From Granulicella sp. (lineage in GTDB: Bacteria > Acidobacteriota > Terriglobia > Terriglobales > Acidobacteriaceae), in the NCBI GenBank assembly GCA_025408425.1, contig JANXYX010000009.1, forward strand, positions 1-64,000: a stretch of 64,000 bases of DNA, given 5' to 3'. The position numbers and the translations under genes were made by a program. Under the pieces are notes generated by a model. It was not told the origin of the DNA and made no database searches. It saw only the letters and a program-made list of their open reading frames with translations. Position 1 is the first letter of the stretch. Each line of letters opens with the position of its first letter. Positions 44,123-52,813 of the stretch are shown piece after piece.

Positions 44123-44797
44123 ATGGCAGGCATACTTTTTATCATTTCGGCCCCGTCGGGCTCAGGGAAGTCGACGCTGGTGAGTCAGTTGCGATCGCTG
44201 GTGGAGGGTCTGGACTTTTCGATTTCTTATACGACGCGGGCGCCGCGGGGTTCGGAGACGAACGGTCGGGAGTACCACTTCACGACGCGTGAGGATTTTG
44301 AGGACAAGATTGTGAAGGGTGAGTTTCTGGAGTGGGCTGAGGTCTTTGGCAACTACTACGGGACGGCCCTGTCTGCGCTGGAACATGCGAAGACGCTAGG
44401 CAAGGACCTGCTACTTGATATTGATGTGCAGGGCGCGATGCAGGTGATGGAAAAGCTGCCGGAGGCGGTTTCGATTTTTATTCTGCCGCCGAGTCCTGAG
44501 GTGCTGGAGAAGCGATTGCGCAACCGCAGCGTGGCGGAGCATGTGACTTCGGAGACGGTGATCCAGAGCAGGCTGGCTGAGGCTCAGAATGAGTTGAAGC
44601 GCATTGGGGAGTACAAGTATGCGCTGGTGAATGACGTGCTGGATGAGGCGGTGGATGAGATGCGGGCCATCGTGCTGTATGAGCGCGGAGAGCAAGATGG
44701 CGTTGAAGCGATTGCATCGAGTTGCCGGACGGACGCTGCGTCGCCTAAGTTACGGACAGCATTGAAGACGTTTGGACGGAGCACGGTTGCGGGTTAG
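44123..44797 (+). CDS. gmk: Guanylate kinase
   Basis: Guanylate kinase phosphorylates GMP to GDP with ATP. The P-loop is SAPSGSGKSTL at residues 8-18, followed by the GMP-binding region SYTTRAPRGSETNGREYHF and then GEFLEWAEVFGNYYGT. I start at the ATG at 44123. The frame is open from a TTG at 44066, but the extra 19 residues are Arg/Gly-rich and absent from the family. The length of 224 residues is slightly longer than usual at the C-terminus. It lies between yicC and rpoZ. Confidence 0.95.
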   Translation: MAGILFIISAPSGSGKSTLVSQLRSLVEGLDFSISYTTRAPRGSETNGREYHFTTREDFEDKIVKGEFLEWAEVFGNYYGTALSALEHAKTLGKDLLLDIDVQGAMQVMEKLPEAVSIFILPPSPEVLEKRLRNRSVAEHVTSETVIQSRLAEAQNELKRIGEYKYALVNDVLDEAVDEMRAIVLYERGEQDGVEAIASSCRTDAASPKLRTALKTFGRSTVAG

Positions 44798-44872
44798 ATT
44801 ATGGGTCATCCAGCACGAATTGTGTGGACTTTCTGCATGGCTGAGGTAGATTCAATCCACGGGGTGAGACGC

Positions 44873-45082
44873 ATGACGATTGAGAATGCATTCCACAACA
44901 AGTACAGCCTGGTGAAGGGTGCGGCGCGTCGAGCGCGGCAACTGCAGTCGGGAGCAACGCCGTTGATTGTTGCCAAGTCGATGAAGGCTTGCCGTGTGGC
45001 GCAGGACGAGATCAAGGCAGGGCACGTAAAGTTTGTGCTGCCCGAGCAGTTGGTCGAGCCGCCACTGATTCTTCCAAACTAA
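44873..45082 (+). CDS. rpoZ: RNA polymerase omega subunit
   Basis: The 69-residue subunit helps assemble the beta-prime subunit. It reads MTIENAFHNKYSLVKGAARR and RARQLQSGATPLIVAKSMKA, the usual omega core with its conserved Ala/Arg-rich helix. The frame opens further upstream at 44801, but I start at the ATG at 44873 from family length. It follows gmk, the usual operon order. Confidence 0.9.
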   Translation: MTIENAFHNKYSLVKGAARRARQLQSGATPLIVAKSMKACRVAQDEIKAGHVKFVLPEQLVEPPLILPN

Positions 45083-45127
45083 CAAACTGCTGAAGTGACT
45101 CACTGCCGAACGCGGTAGCATAGAGCT

Positions 45128-45994
45128 ATGGCTGACGATGCAAGGCAGCAGTTGCGGGCGTATGTCGAGTACTTTCGCGACATGGGCGTCCATGATTTTT
45201 ATCGCAATGGCGAGCCTGTTGCCGTTGAATCACCGGCTACGGTGGTGACGACTCATGCCGAGAGAGTTGCGGTGCCGCTGGCTGCTGCGACTGTTGATCG
45301 CGCGCAAGTTTCGATTGCACCCTCGGCGATTGAGAAGAGTTATGCGGAGCCTGCGATTTCAAAGCTCGTGAGTTTTGACGATCTTGCACCGCTGCCGGGG
45401 AACCGCGTTGCGGTGAGTGACCGCGCTGATGCGTTGAAGGCGATCCAGACAGAGATTGGTGATTGCACGCGGTGTCCGCTGGCGTATGCGGGGCGGCATA
45501 CGATTGTGTTTGGCGACGGTGATCCGGGAGCCCGGCTGATGTTTGTGGGCGAGGGGCCGGGGGCGGATGAAGATGCGTCGGGCGTGCCGTTTGTGGGCAA
45601 GGCGGGGCAGTTGCTGAACAACATGATCAACGCGATGGGGCTGAAGCGCGAAGATGTGTATATCGCGAATATTGTGAAGTGCCGTCCGCCAGCGAACCGG
45701 GTTCCGGAGCCGGTGGAGGCGGATACGTGCAAGGGGTTTCTGCTGGGGCAGATGGATGTGGTGCAGCCGCAGGTGGTGGTGGCACTGGGCGCGACGGCGG
45801 CGACGTACCTGCTGGGTGCGAAGCAGTCGCTGGCCGAGTTGCGAGGCCGCTGGCATAGCTGCCGGGGCGCGAAGCTGGTGGTGACGTACCACCCGGCGTT
45901 TCTGCTGCGGGACCCGCGACAGAAGGGCGAGGCGTGGAAGGACTTGCAGATGGTGATGGCGGAGTTGGGGTTGAAGGCTCCGGCGAAGGGGTAG
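45128..45994 (+). CDS. Family 4 uracil-DNA glycosylase
   Basis: This Fe-S base-excision enzyme removes uracil from DNA. The core begins near residue 110 with CTRCPLAYAGRHTIVFGDGD, then GEGPGADEDASGVPFVGKAG, NIVKCRPPANRVP and TYHPAFLLRDPRQKGEAW. The Cys in CTRC, near KC and TCKG can ligate the [4Fe-4S] cluster. The first 100 residues form an extra, Ala/Val-rich N-terminal extension as seen in some homologues that fuse to a polymerase-related part. It ends 22 bases from the convergent glycosidase-like gene. Confidence 0.9.
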   Translation: MADDARQQLRAYVEYFRDMGVHDFYRNGEPVAVESPATVVTTHAERVAVPLAAATVDRAQVSIAPSAIEKSYAEPAISKLVSFDDLAPLPGNRVAVSDRADALKAIQTEIGDCTRCPLAYAGRHTIVFGDGDPGARLMFVGEGPGADEDASGVPFVGKAGQLLNNMINAMGLKREDVYIANIVKCRPPANRVPEPVEADTCKGFLLGQMDVVQPQVVVALGATAATYLLGAKQSLAELRGRWHSCRGAKLVVTYHPAFLLRDPRQKGEAWKDLQMVMAELGLKAPAKG

Positions 45995-46016
45995 AGTGTG
46001 CTGCCTCTTGGTCTGG

Positions 46017-48224
46017 TTAGATGTCTATGGCTACGACCTCGTGATCGAGGATGCCGGGTACGGTGATGGTGATTGTGGGGCCGGAGCGGCTGATGGGAAT
46101 GGTCTTGCCAGCGACGAGCAGACGCGCCTGTTTTGCCTGGGTATTGGCGGGGAGGCGGAGCTTGAGGGTCTGTGCGCCTATGGGGAAGAAGTCGCGGTAG
46201 GGACCTTTCATTGCCATGGGATTCGTGAGGTTGACGAGGTGGACGGTGATGGAGCCGGGATTACGCCAGACGGTGACGTCGAGGAAGCCGGGGCCTTCAA
46301 CCTGAACGATTGAAGGAGTGTCGTCGGCCCAGAGGACGGTGTTGCGGAGAAGCTTGAGGTGGTCGACGCAGAGGACTTCCCAGAAGGTGCGGTCGATGTC
46401 GAAGGGAAGATAGGCGACGCGGCCAGCAGGCTTGCGGAGGTAGAGGCAGGAGATGTCGGTTTTGGTGACGCGGGGGTAGACCTTCTCCATGGGCAGGTCA
46501 GGGTAGCTGGGGATGAGGGTGAGGGGAGTTTCGGCGAAGGCTTCGCGTGGGGTGACCTGAAGGCGTGAGACGCCGTTGATGACGCGAGGTGCGTCTTCGA
46601 GGCCGGAGAAGAGAATGTGGTTTGAAAGTGCTTCGTGTTCGAGGCGGATGTAGGAGTTGAGCATGGGGCCTTCGGCTTTGCCGGTCCAGTCGACTCCGAA
46701 GAGATCGGCGAGGGCGAAGTTTTTGCGGCGGGTGCCGAACTCATCGTAGAGGCTGGTCTCGTAGGTGGCGATGAGGTTGCCGCCGTTTTTGACGAAGGCG
46801 CGGAGTTGGTCGCACTGGGCGTCGCTGAGGGCGGCTATGTTGGGGAGGATGAGGGTTTTGTAGGGGGCAAGGTGCGCGGAGTCGAGCAGGTGGTCGTGCA
46901 CCATCTCAAAGGGGATGCGGGACTCGATGAGGGCCTGATACCAGCCGAGGGCGTAGTCCTCAACTTTTGCCTGGGCGTGTTGATCGCCGTAGTACCAGGC
47001 GGTTTGCTGGGAGTAGACGACGCCGATGGTGGCGAGGGGCTGCTGGTGAGTGAGGTCTGGTTGATTCTTCTCGGTCCAGGTGTAGATGTCTTCGACGCCT
47101 TTGAGCCAGCGCTCGTCGTGGAGAGTGGCGGAGAATTTGCTGAACCAGGGGCGCATGCCGTTGGCGAGGGAGTCGAGAACCCAGATGCGAATCTCGGCGT
47201 TGCTGGTGACGCTGTCTTTCCAGCGGTACTCCTCTTCGAGGCCGATGCCGAAGAGTCCGATGACGGGTTTGTTGCCCATGGTGGCGCGATACTCTTTGGC
47301 TGTCTTGCCCATGAGCCAGGGTGCGGCGAGGCCGTGACGTGCTTGCCGATCGGCTACGAGCATGGGAGCGCGGCTGCTGGTTTCGATGGCGTTGAGAGAG
47401 AGGAGCGCTCCGCTGCCGTTGTTGGGGATGGAGGCGGCTTCGGGATTGAACTTGCGGATCTCGGTGTTCCAGAGATCGAGCAGGGAGATGAGGCGCTGCT
47501 GGGTCCAGAGGAAGTAGGCGCGGCGGGCGGGGTCCTGCATGCTCGGGGAGCGGGGGAGATCGAAGCCGGTGGCGGCTTTGAAGTTTTCGCTGCAGTGCTG
47601 GCAGTAACAGTCGCCGGAGCCGTTCCAGCGATTGAAGAAGAGTCCGTCGGGGTGATAGCGCGACATGATCTCTTTGTGGACTTCGGTCATGAACTCGAAG
47701 TTGTAGGGGCCATAGGCGCAGGTGACCCACATTTCGGGCGAGGACCAGTGGCGGCGGGGCTTGCCAGAGGCGTCGACGGCTATCCAGTCGGGGTGGGCGG
47801 CCTGGACGTCGTTGTAAGTGGCGTGGGGGTCGGTGCGGATGAGGATGGACATGCCGAGCTTGCGGCAGCCGGAGACGAGTTCGCCGAGGAGGTCGCGGTT
47901 GCCAAGCCAGGCGCTGCGGTGATGGAAGGGGACCTGGGTGGGGTAGTAGGCGACGCAGCCTCCGCCGCTGAGGCAGACGCCGTCGGAGCGGGTGCGCTGG
48001 AAGTAGTCGAGCCAGAAGGCGAGGTCGAAGTGGGCTGGGTCGTCTTCTACGAGGGTGAGTTGCGCCCAACGCATGGGCTTGGATGCCCAGGAGGGAACGG
48101 AGGCTGAGGGTGAGATTGACTGACCCAAGAGGACGCTGGGTGTTATGTGAGCGATGGCAGCTGCTGTGGTGGCGACGGCGGTCGATTGGAGGAACTGGCG
48201 CCGGGTCGGCGGGGCGAAGGTCAT
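46017..48224 (-). CDS. Tat-exported glycosidase-like protein
   Basis: The 735-residue protein opens with a twin-arginine signal (PTRRQFLQSTAVATTAAAIA). A TIM-barrel region follows, with FDLAFWLDYFQRTRSDGVCL, GMSILIRTDPHATYNDV and DGLFFNRWNGSGDCYCQHCS. Next comes a GH42-like trimerisation (flavodoxin-like) domain, YKTLILPNIAALSDAQCDQL and FVKNGGNLIATYETS. A C-terminal beta domain ends in DHEVVAIDI. Carbohydrate cleavage is likely but the family and substrate are uncertain. I start at the ATG at 48224. The open frame to 48455 runs over priA and is His/Pro-rich. Confidence 0.85.
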   Translation of the reverse strand: MTFAPPTRRQFLQSTAVATTAAAIAHITPSVLLGQSISPSASVPSWASKPMRWAQLTLVEDDPAHFDLAFWLDYFQRTRSDGVCLSGGGCVAYYPTQVPFHHRSAWLGNRDLLGELVSGCRKLGMSILIRTDPHATYNDVQAAHPDWIAVDASGKPRRHWSSPEMWVTCAYGPYNFEFMTEVHKEIMSRYHPDGLFFNRWNGSGDCYCQHCSENFKAATGFDLPRSPSMQDPARRAYFLWTQQRLISLLDLWNTEIRKFNPEAASIPNNGSGALLSLNAIETSSRAPMLVADRQARHGLAAPWLMGKTAKEYRATMGNKPVIGLFGIGLEEEYRWKDSVTSNAEIRIWVLDSLANGMRPWFSKFSATLHDERWLKGVEDIYTWTEKNQPDLTHQQPLATIGVVYSQQTAWYYGDQHAQAKVEDYALGWYQALIESRIPFEMVHDHLLDSAHLAPYKTLILPNIAALSDAQCDQLRAFVKNGGNLIATYETSLYDEFGTRRKNFALADLFGVDWTGKAEGPMLNSYIRLEHEALSNHILFSGLEDAPRVINGVSRLQVTPREAFAETPLTLIPSYPDLPMEKVYPRVTKTDISCLYLRKPAGRVAYLPFDIDRTFWEVLCVDHLKLLRNTVLWADDTPSIVQVEGPGFLDVTVWRNPGSITVHLVNLTNPMAMKGPYRDFFPIGAQTLKLRLPANTQAKQARLLVAGKTIPISRSGPTITITVPGILDHEVVAIDI

Positions 48225-48308
48225 GCGCGAAATGATACGTGACGGATTGGACCCTGTGGCGAGGAGGGACTGGTGGCTGGATGTGAGTGGAGCGGCTAAG
48301 CTGGAAGG

Positions 48309-50813
48309 ATGCTTCAGTTTTGCGATGTTGCTTTGCCGGTGCCGTTGGACCAGGTGTTTACCTATGGGGTGAACGGGGTGGTTCCTGTGGTGGGGGCGCG
48401 GGTGTTGGTGCCGTTTGCGGGGCAGCGGTTGATGGGGGTTGTGGTGCGGGTGCATGGGGATGCTCCGGCGGCGGGGATTGAGGTAAAGCCGGTGCAGCAG
48501 GTGCTGGATGAGGCCGCGTTGTTGCCGGATGAGTTGATGAAACTGGCAGGGTGGATTGCACAGTACTATGTGGCTCCACTGGGTGAGGTGTTAAGGGGGA
48601 TGCTGCCGCTGGCGGCGGAGGTGAAGCGGCACTTCTGCTACCGGATTGGTGAGGCGGGGCGGAAGGTGCTGTATGAGGGAGCGGCGAAGGGGTCTTCGCG
48701 TCGGTCACGACTGACGGCGGAGGAGCAGAACCGTGAGTATGCAGTGCTGAACTATCTGGAGGGCGGAGAGACAGCTAAAGCAAGTGCGTTGCGGTCTGCG
48801 ACGGGAGCGAACAAGGGTTTACTGGATGGGATGGTGAAGAAGAAATGGCTGCTGCGAGAGGCAGTGGCGGAGGAGCGGGACGCTCGGCGGTTGGAGAAGG
48901 TGGCGGTGCTGGTTGCGGAAGCCCGGCTGCCGAAGCTGAATGAGAATCAGACTGCGGTGATGGCAGAGTTGGCGGCGGTGGGAGGGAGGATGCGGGTTCG
49001 TGACCTGCGGCAGGCTGTGGCTTTGACTGCGGCTGGCGTTCCTGAGTCTACGCTGGGGACCCTGGTGAAGCGTGGGCTGGTGGTGATTGAAGAGGTGGCC
49101 GAGGCTTTTCATCTGGGTGGCGTCGGGGCGGGCGGTGGTGCTGAAGGGAAGAAGCATGCACACGAGCATGCTTTGAATGAGGCGCAGATGGAGGCGCTGA
49201 GTACGATTGCGGCTGCGATGGATAAGGGTGGTTTCCGGCCGCATCTGCTGTATGGAATTACAGGGTCGGGGAAGACGACGGTTTATTTTGCAGCGATGCA
49301 GCGTGCGTTGGATGCGGGACGGAGTGCTCTGCTACTGGTTCCTGAGATTGGATTGACGCCTGCGATGGCTGGGCAGATGGTGGCGGCGTTTGGGAGCGAG
49401 GTGGCGCTGCTGCACTCGCAGCTGACGCCGGATGAGAGGGCGGAGCAGTGGCACAGGATTCGGCGGGGTGAGGCGCGGATTGTGGTGGGGACGCGGTCAG
49501 CGGTGTTTGCGCCGATGGTGAAGCTGGGACTGATCATTGTGGACGAAGAGCATGACTCGAGCTACAAGCAGGAAGAGACTCCGCGGTATCACGGGCGGGA
49601 TGTAGCGGTGATGCGGGCGAAGTTGAATGAAGCAGTGGTGGTGCTGGGGTCAGCGACTCCTTCGCTGGAGAGCTGGGCGAATGCGGAGAAGGGTCGGTAT
49701 GCGCGGGTGGAGATGCTGACGCGGGTGATGGACCGCCCGCTGCCAGCGGTGGAGTTGGTGGATATGCGCACGGAGTTTCAAGAGACGGGGCAGGAGCAGT
49801 TGTTCTCGCGGAAGTTGATTGAAGAGACGCAGGCGACGCTGGATCGCGGGGAACAGGCGATTATTCTGCTGAATCGGCGAGGCTACTCGTTCGTGGTGAT
49901 GTGCCGGAGTTGTGGGGACAAGATTGAGTGCGAGAACTGCGCGATCTCGATGACGTATCACAAGGGTGTCACGAGTGATGTGGCACAGCCGGGGCAGCGG
50001 TTGGAATGTCATTATTGCGGTTACAGAAGGACGGTGCCGAAGACTTGTCCGAAGTGCGCGAGTGAGCATCTTTACTTTTTGGGTGCCGGCTCGCAGCAAG
50101 GGGAGGAGCGGCTGCAAGAGATCTTTCCAGCGGCACGAATTGGGCGGATGGATCGCGACACGGTGCGGGGAAGGAGCGACATGGAGCGCCTGCTGACACG
50201 GCTCCATGCGGGCGAGATCAATCTGCTGGTGGGGACGCAGATGATCGCGAAGGGGCATGACATCCATGGAGTGACGCTGGTGGGTGTGGTGGGGGCAGAC
50301 TTTGCGCTGGGGCTGCCTGACTTTCGAGCAGCGGAGCGGGTGTTTCAGCTACTGACGCAGGTTTCGGGGCGGGCGGGGCGAGGGGAGCTTCCGGGGAAGG
50401 TGCTGGTGCAGACGTATTATCCGGATCACTATGCGATCAAGTTTGCAGCGGAGCATGATTACGTGGGTTTTGTGGCAAAGGAGATGCAGTATCGACGATG
50501 GATGCACTATCCGCCTTATGCAGTGCTGGCGAATGTGGTGATCCAGAGTGAGAAGCTGGAGGAGGCTACGGCGTGGTCTTCAACACTGGGGCGGTGGTTT
50601 CAACAGGCCGGTCTGGAGAAGGTGCGGGTGCTGGGGCCAGCGGCTGCGCCGATCGTTCGGTTGAAGCGAATCTATCGATACCACTTTGTGCTGAAAGCGG
50701 AGGGGAGGCAACTGCTGGGGGAGGTGCTGCGGTCGATGCTTCGATTCGCGGATGAGCAGGGGATAGCACGCCGAGCGATACTAGTCGACGTTGATGCAGT
50801 TCACCTGATGTGA
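48309..50813 (+). CDS. priA: Primosomal helicase PriA
   Basis: PriA restarts stalled replication forks as a 3-prime to 5-prime helicase. The N-terminal 3-prime DNA-binding domain begins LQFCDVALPVPLDQVFTYGV. The Walker A is GITGSGKTTVYFAAMQRA from about residue 316, the helicase box is IIVDEEHDSSYKQEETPRYH, and the zinc Cys set is in CRSCGDKIECENC, CHYCGYRR and CPKC. The 834-residue length is above E. coli (732), with a long linker near residues 130-320. It starts divergent from the Tat-exported gene. Confidence 0.96.
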   Translation: MLQFCDVALPVPLDQVFTYGVNGVVPVVGARVLVPFAGQRLMGVVVRVHGDAPAAGIEVKPVQQVLDEAALLPDELMKLAGWIAQYYVAPLGEVLRGMLPLAAEVKRHFCYRIGEAGRKVLYEGAAKGSSRRSRLTAEEQNREYAVLNYLEGGETAKASALRSATGANKGLLDGMVKKKWLLREAVAEERDARRLEKVAVLVAEARLPKLNENQTAVMAELAAVGGRMRVRDLRQAVALTAAGVPESTLGTLVKRGLVVIEEVAEAFHLGGVGAGGGAEGKKHAHEHALNEAQMEALSTIAAAMDKGGFRPHLLYGITGSGKTTVYFAAMQRALDAGRSALLLVPEIGLTPAMAGQMVAAFGSEVALLHSQLTPDERAEQWHRIRRGEARIVVGTRSAVFAPMVKLGLIIVDEEHDSSYKQEETPRYHGRDVAVMRAKLNEAVVVLGSATPSLESWANAEKGRYARVEMLTRVMDRPLPAVELVDMRTEFQETGQEQLFSRKLIEETQATLDRGEQAIILLNRRGYSFVVMCRSCGDKIECENCAISMTYHKGVTSDVAQPGQRLECHYCGYRRTVPKTCPKCASEHLYFLGAGSQQGEERLQEIFPAARIGRMDRDTVRGRSDMERLLTRLHAGEINLLVGTQMIAKGHDIHGVTLVGVVGADFALGLPDFRAAERVFQLLTQVSGRAGRGELPGKVLVQTYYPDHYAIKFAAEHDYVGFVAKEMQYRRWMHYPPYAVLANVVIQSEKLEEATAWSSTLGRWFQQAGLEKVRVLGPAAAPIVRLKRIYRYHFVLKAEGRQLLGEVLRSMLRFADEQGIARRAILVDVDAVHLM

Positions 50814-50849
50814 GCCAGCGCGAGCCGCAAACCGAGGCGCAGTATCGGC

Positions 50850-51119
50850 TTAGGTGAGGAGGTGGAGTTCTTTGCCTGGCTTGAATCGAACTGCTTTGCC
50901 TGGGGCGATGGTGACTTCGGCACCGGTTCGAGGGTTGCGGCCGATTCCGGTTTTGCGAGGTTTGACGGTAAAGACGCCAAAGCCGCGAAGTTCAATGCGA
51001 TCGCCTGCAACGAGGGATTGCTTCATGCTGTCGAAGATTGCGTCAACGGCAGCCTCTGCCTTGGTTCTTGGCAGACCGGTGCGTTCAACAACCCGCTGTA
51101 TAAGATCCTGCTTAATCAT
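50850..51119 (-). CDS. HU/IHF-family DNA-binding protein
   Basis: The 89-residue basic protein bends and compacts DNA. Its body reads MIKQDLIQRVVERTGLPRTK and AEAAVDAIFDSMKQSL, followed by the beta arm GFGVFTVKPRKTGIGRNPRT with the conserved Pro near its tip, and IAPGKAVRFKPGKELH. HU and IHF-alpha cannot be separated by eye. A good promoter (see below) lies upstream and overlaps the -35 region of the divergent dcd promoter. Confidence 0.95.
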   Translation of the reverse strand: MIKQDLIQRVVERTGLPRTKAEAAVDAIFDSMKQSLVAGDRIELRGFGVFTVKPRKTGIGRNPRTGAEVTIAPGKAVRFKPGKELHLLT

Positions 51120-51191
51120 TTTGGGTCGCCGTCCTTGGGCTGTATTTTTCTCATAAGTGCTTGATAGACAAAAACCTGGGGCAATGAGCAG

Positions 51192-51220
51192 ATGTTAGAA
51201 ACTCGACACGAGATTGTCAA
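51192..51220 (-). promoter_or_regulatory. Promoter of the HU-type gene
   Basis: On the minus strand a perfect -35 TTGACA (51220-51215) is followed by 17 bases and -10 TAACAT (51197-51192). The HU-type start is about 73 bases below. Confidence 0.65.
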
Positions 51221-51242
51221 CGATAGAACGCTGCCGTAAGAT
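51214..51242 (+). promoter_or_regulatory. Promoter of dcd
   Basis: -35 TTGTCA (51214-51219), 17-base spacer, -10 TAAGAT (51237-51242) on the plus strand, about 110 bases before dcd. Its -35 shares five bases with the -35 of the divergent HU-type gene. Confidence 0.55.
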
Positions 51243-51351
51243 GAAGAAACTAATAGGCGCGTAAATAAGCAGTGGGATGCACGAAAGTCACCTGCTTAAA
51301 GTTCATTTTACTGAAAATAAGTAAGTTAAACACGAAGGGAAGCAAACCAGA

Positions 51352-51906
51352 GTGGCCATCAAAAGTGACCGTTGGATTCGCCAGCAGGCGATGGACCACG
51401 GAATGATCTCTCCATTCAGTGAGAAACAGGTAAAAGACGGGGTTATTTCGTACGGCCTGTCTTCTTATGGGTACGACCTTCGGGTGTCGGACGAGTTCAA
51501 GATATTTACGAACGTTAACAGCGCGATCATCGATCCGAAGGATTTTGATGAGCGATCGTTTGTGACGGTGCAGGCACCGAGTGTGATTGTGCCGCCAAAC
51601 TCATTCGCTTTGGCGCGTTCGATTGAATACTTCAAGATTCCGCGGGATGTGCTGACGATCTGCGTGGGCAAGTCGACTTACGCACGCTGCGGGATCATCG
51701 TCAACGTGACGCCATTCGAGCCAGAGTGGGAGGGTTTTGTGACGTTGGAGATCTCCAACACGACACCTCTTCCGGCGCGGATATATGCGAACGAAGGGCT
51801 GTGCCAGATACTTTTCTTTCAGTCTGATGAGATGTGTGAAGTGAGTTATGCGGACCGCAAAGGGAAGTATCAGCATCAGCAGGGGATCGTTCTGCCGAAG
51901 CTTTAG
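51352..51906 (+). CDS. dcd: dCTP deaminase
   Basis: Dcd deaminates dCTP to dUTP, feeding dTMP synthesis. The 184-residue trimeric enzyme shows [33 protein letters not shown], the active-site region [20 protein letters not shown], and [20 protein letters not shown] with the catalytic Glu in LEIS. The start is a GTG at 51352. A bifunctional dUTP-cleaving variant is not obvious. It is divergent from the HU-type gene. Confidence 0.94.
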   Translation: MAIKSDRWIRQQAMDHGMISPFSEKQVKDGVISYGLSSYGYDLRVSDEFKIFTNVNSAIIDPKDFDERSFVTVQAPSVIVPPNSFALARSIEYFKIPRDVLTICVGKSTYARCGIIVNVTPFEPEWEGFVTLEISNTTPLPARIYANEGLCQILFFQSDEMCEVSYADRKGKYQHQQGIVLPKL

Positions 51907-51978
51907 TTGAATCCCGGGCAGGAAGCCGCTGCTGCCTGTGTGACGGACTGAGGCTTTGGGCCAGAAGGAGCTCCAGCG

Positions 51979-52626
51979 TTGATGAATCAGGTACGAGAAG
52001 AACGATGGCGCGTGGGGCTAATCGCGACTGATCCGCTGCGCATATTGGGGCTGCAAGCGATCTTTGGTGATGAAGGCCGAATTGAGATTGTGCCGCTGAC
52101 GGTGCCGGGTGGCTTCGATGTGACCGGGCTTGCGCTGGTGATGATCGATGCCGGGGGTACGGAGCATCTTTTCGAACTGCTTTCGACTTTTCGGCGGAAG
52201 CACCCCAGACTGAAGACGATTGTGATTGGGACGGAGACGGACCACGCCTTCATTCGGCGGGTGATTGGGGCCGGGGTCAAGGGATATCTGACTCACGCAG
52301 CGCAGGAGAGCGAGATCCGGATGGCGATCGAGATCGTCCAGGATGGGTCGGTGTGGGCGCCGAGAAAAGTTCTGTCGCAGTTGCTGGATTCTTCCTCTCT
52401 GGCTGCGGCGGAGCAGGCTGATAAGGCGATACCGAAGATTACTGGGCGCGAGGAGCAGGTGTTGCGTCTCCTGGCTGCCGGGCGGGCGAACCGAGAGATT
52501 GCCACTTCGCTGGGGATCGATGCGGTGACGGTAAAAGCTCATGTGGGCCGGTTGATGCGGAAGGTGGGCGTGGAGAACCGGATTGCTCTGAGCATGCATG
52601 CGGTGACTCGTAACCTGCTGAAGTAG
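51979..52626 (+). CDS. LuxR/NarL-family regulator with degenerate receiver
   Basis: The 215-residue protein has a receiver-like domain (residues 1-120) and a LuxR DNA-binding domain near 150-205 (ITGREEQVLRLLAAGRANRE, then IATSLGIDAVTVKAHVGRL). The receiver is altered. Asp57 is in VMIDAGG, where a phosphorylation site is expected. The first acidic pair is reduced to Thr-Asp (ATDPLR). The usual Lys is replaced by His106 in GYLTHAAQES. It may therefore be regulated by something other than phosphorylation. Two palindromes begin 26 bases after its stop. Confidence 0.88.
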   Translation: MMNQVREERWRVGLIATDPLRILGLQAIFGDEGRIEIVPLTVPGGFDVTGLALVMIDAGGTEHLFELLSTFRRKHPRLKTIVIGTETDHAFIRRVIGAGVKGYLTHAAQESEIRMAIEIVQDGSVWAPRKVLSQLLDSSSLAAAEQADKAIPKITGREEQVLRLLAAGRANREIATSLGIDAVTVKAHVGRLMRKVGVENRIALSMHAVTRNLLK

Positions 52627-52651
52627 AGATGGCTGGAATCAGGCTATTTAC

Positions 52652-52691
52652 TGTTTGGTAAACATTATTTGCTCAAAGGTATACATACCTT
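52652..52691. promoter_or_regulatory. Two adjacent palindromes after the LuxR-type gene
   Basis: TGTTT-GGT-AAACA (52652-52664) and AAGGTAT-AC-ATACCTT (52676-52691) are perfect inverted repeats 11 bases apart. They resemble operator sites for a dimeric regulator and could control a downstream transcript. Confidence 0.5.
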
Positions 52692-52813
52692 CGTAACGTT
52701 GTGGGGTGTGGCGATGTCAGGCAAAGTGAAATCTAGAAATACAGACCTGGGAGAGGGGTTTGTAGAGAGCGCGTCAGGCTTGCCTGGCACACACTCTACA
52801 ACCCCATTTTTTT
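52692..52813 (+). ncRNA. Candidate small RNA ending at a strong terminator
   Basis: A roughly 120-base stretch with no good gene ends at a long hairpin with seven T residues. The nearest upstream gene stops 130 bases before. A -10-like TATACA at 52680-52685 has only a TTGGTA at 19 bases spacing. A small RNA or a long 3-prime UTR of the LuxR-type gene would both fit. Confidence 0.3.
52755..52813 (+). terminator. Strong rho-independent terminator
   Basis: GGGGTTTGTAGAG at 52755-52767 pairs with CTCTACAACCCC at 52794-52805, with one bulged T. An inner CAGGC-TT-GCCTG hairpin lies within. ATTTTTTT follows. This is the best terminator of the window. Confidence 0.8.

Noticed and set aside
46635-48107. 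A 490-residue frame opposite the Tat-exported glycosidase-like gene
   Set aside because: It is the antisense shadow of a well-supported gene in GC-rich DNA. The product is Gly/Ala/Glu/Val-rich and resembles no family.
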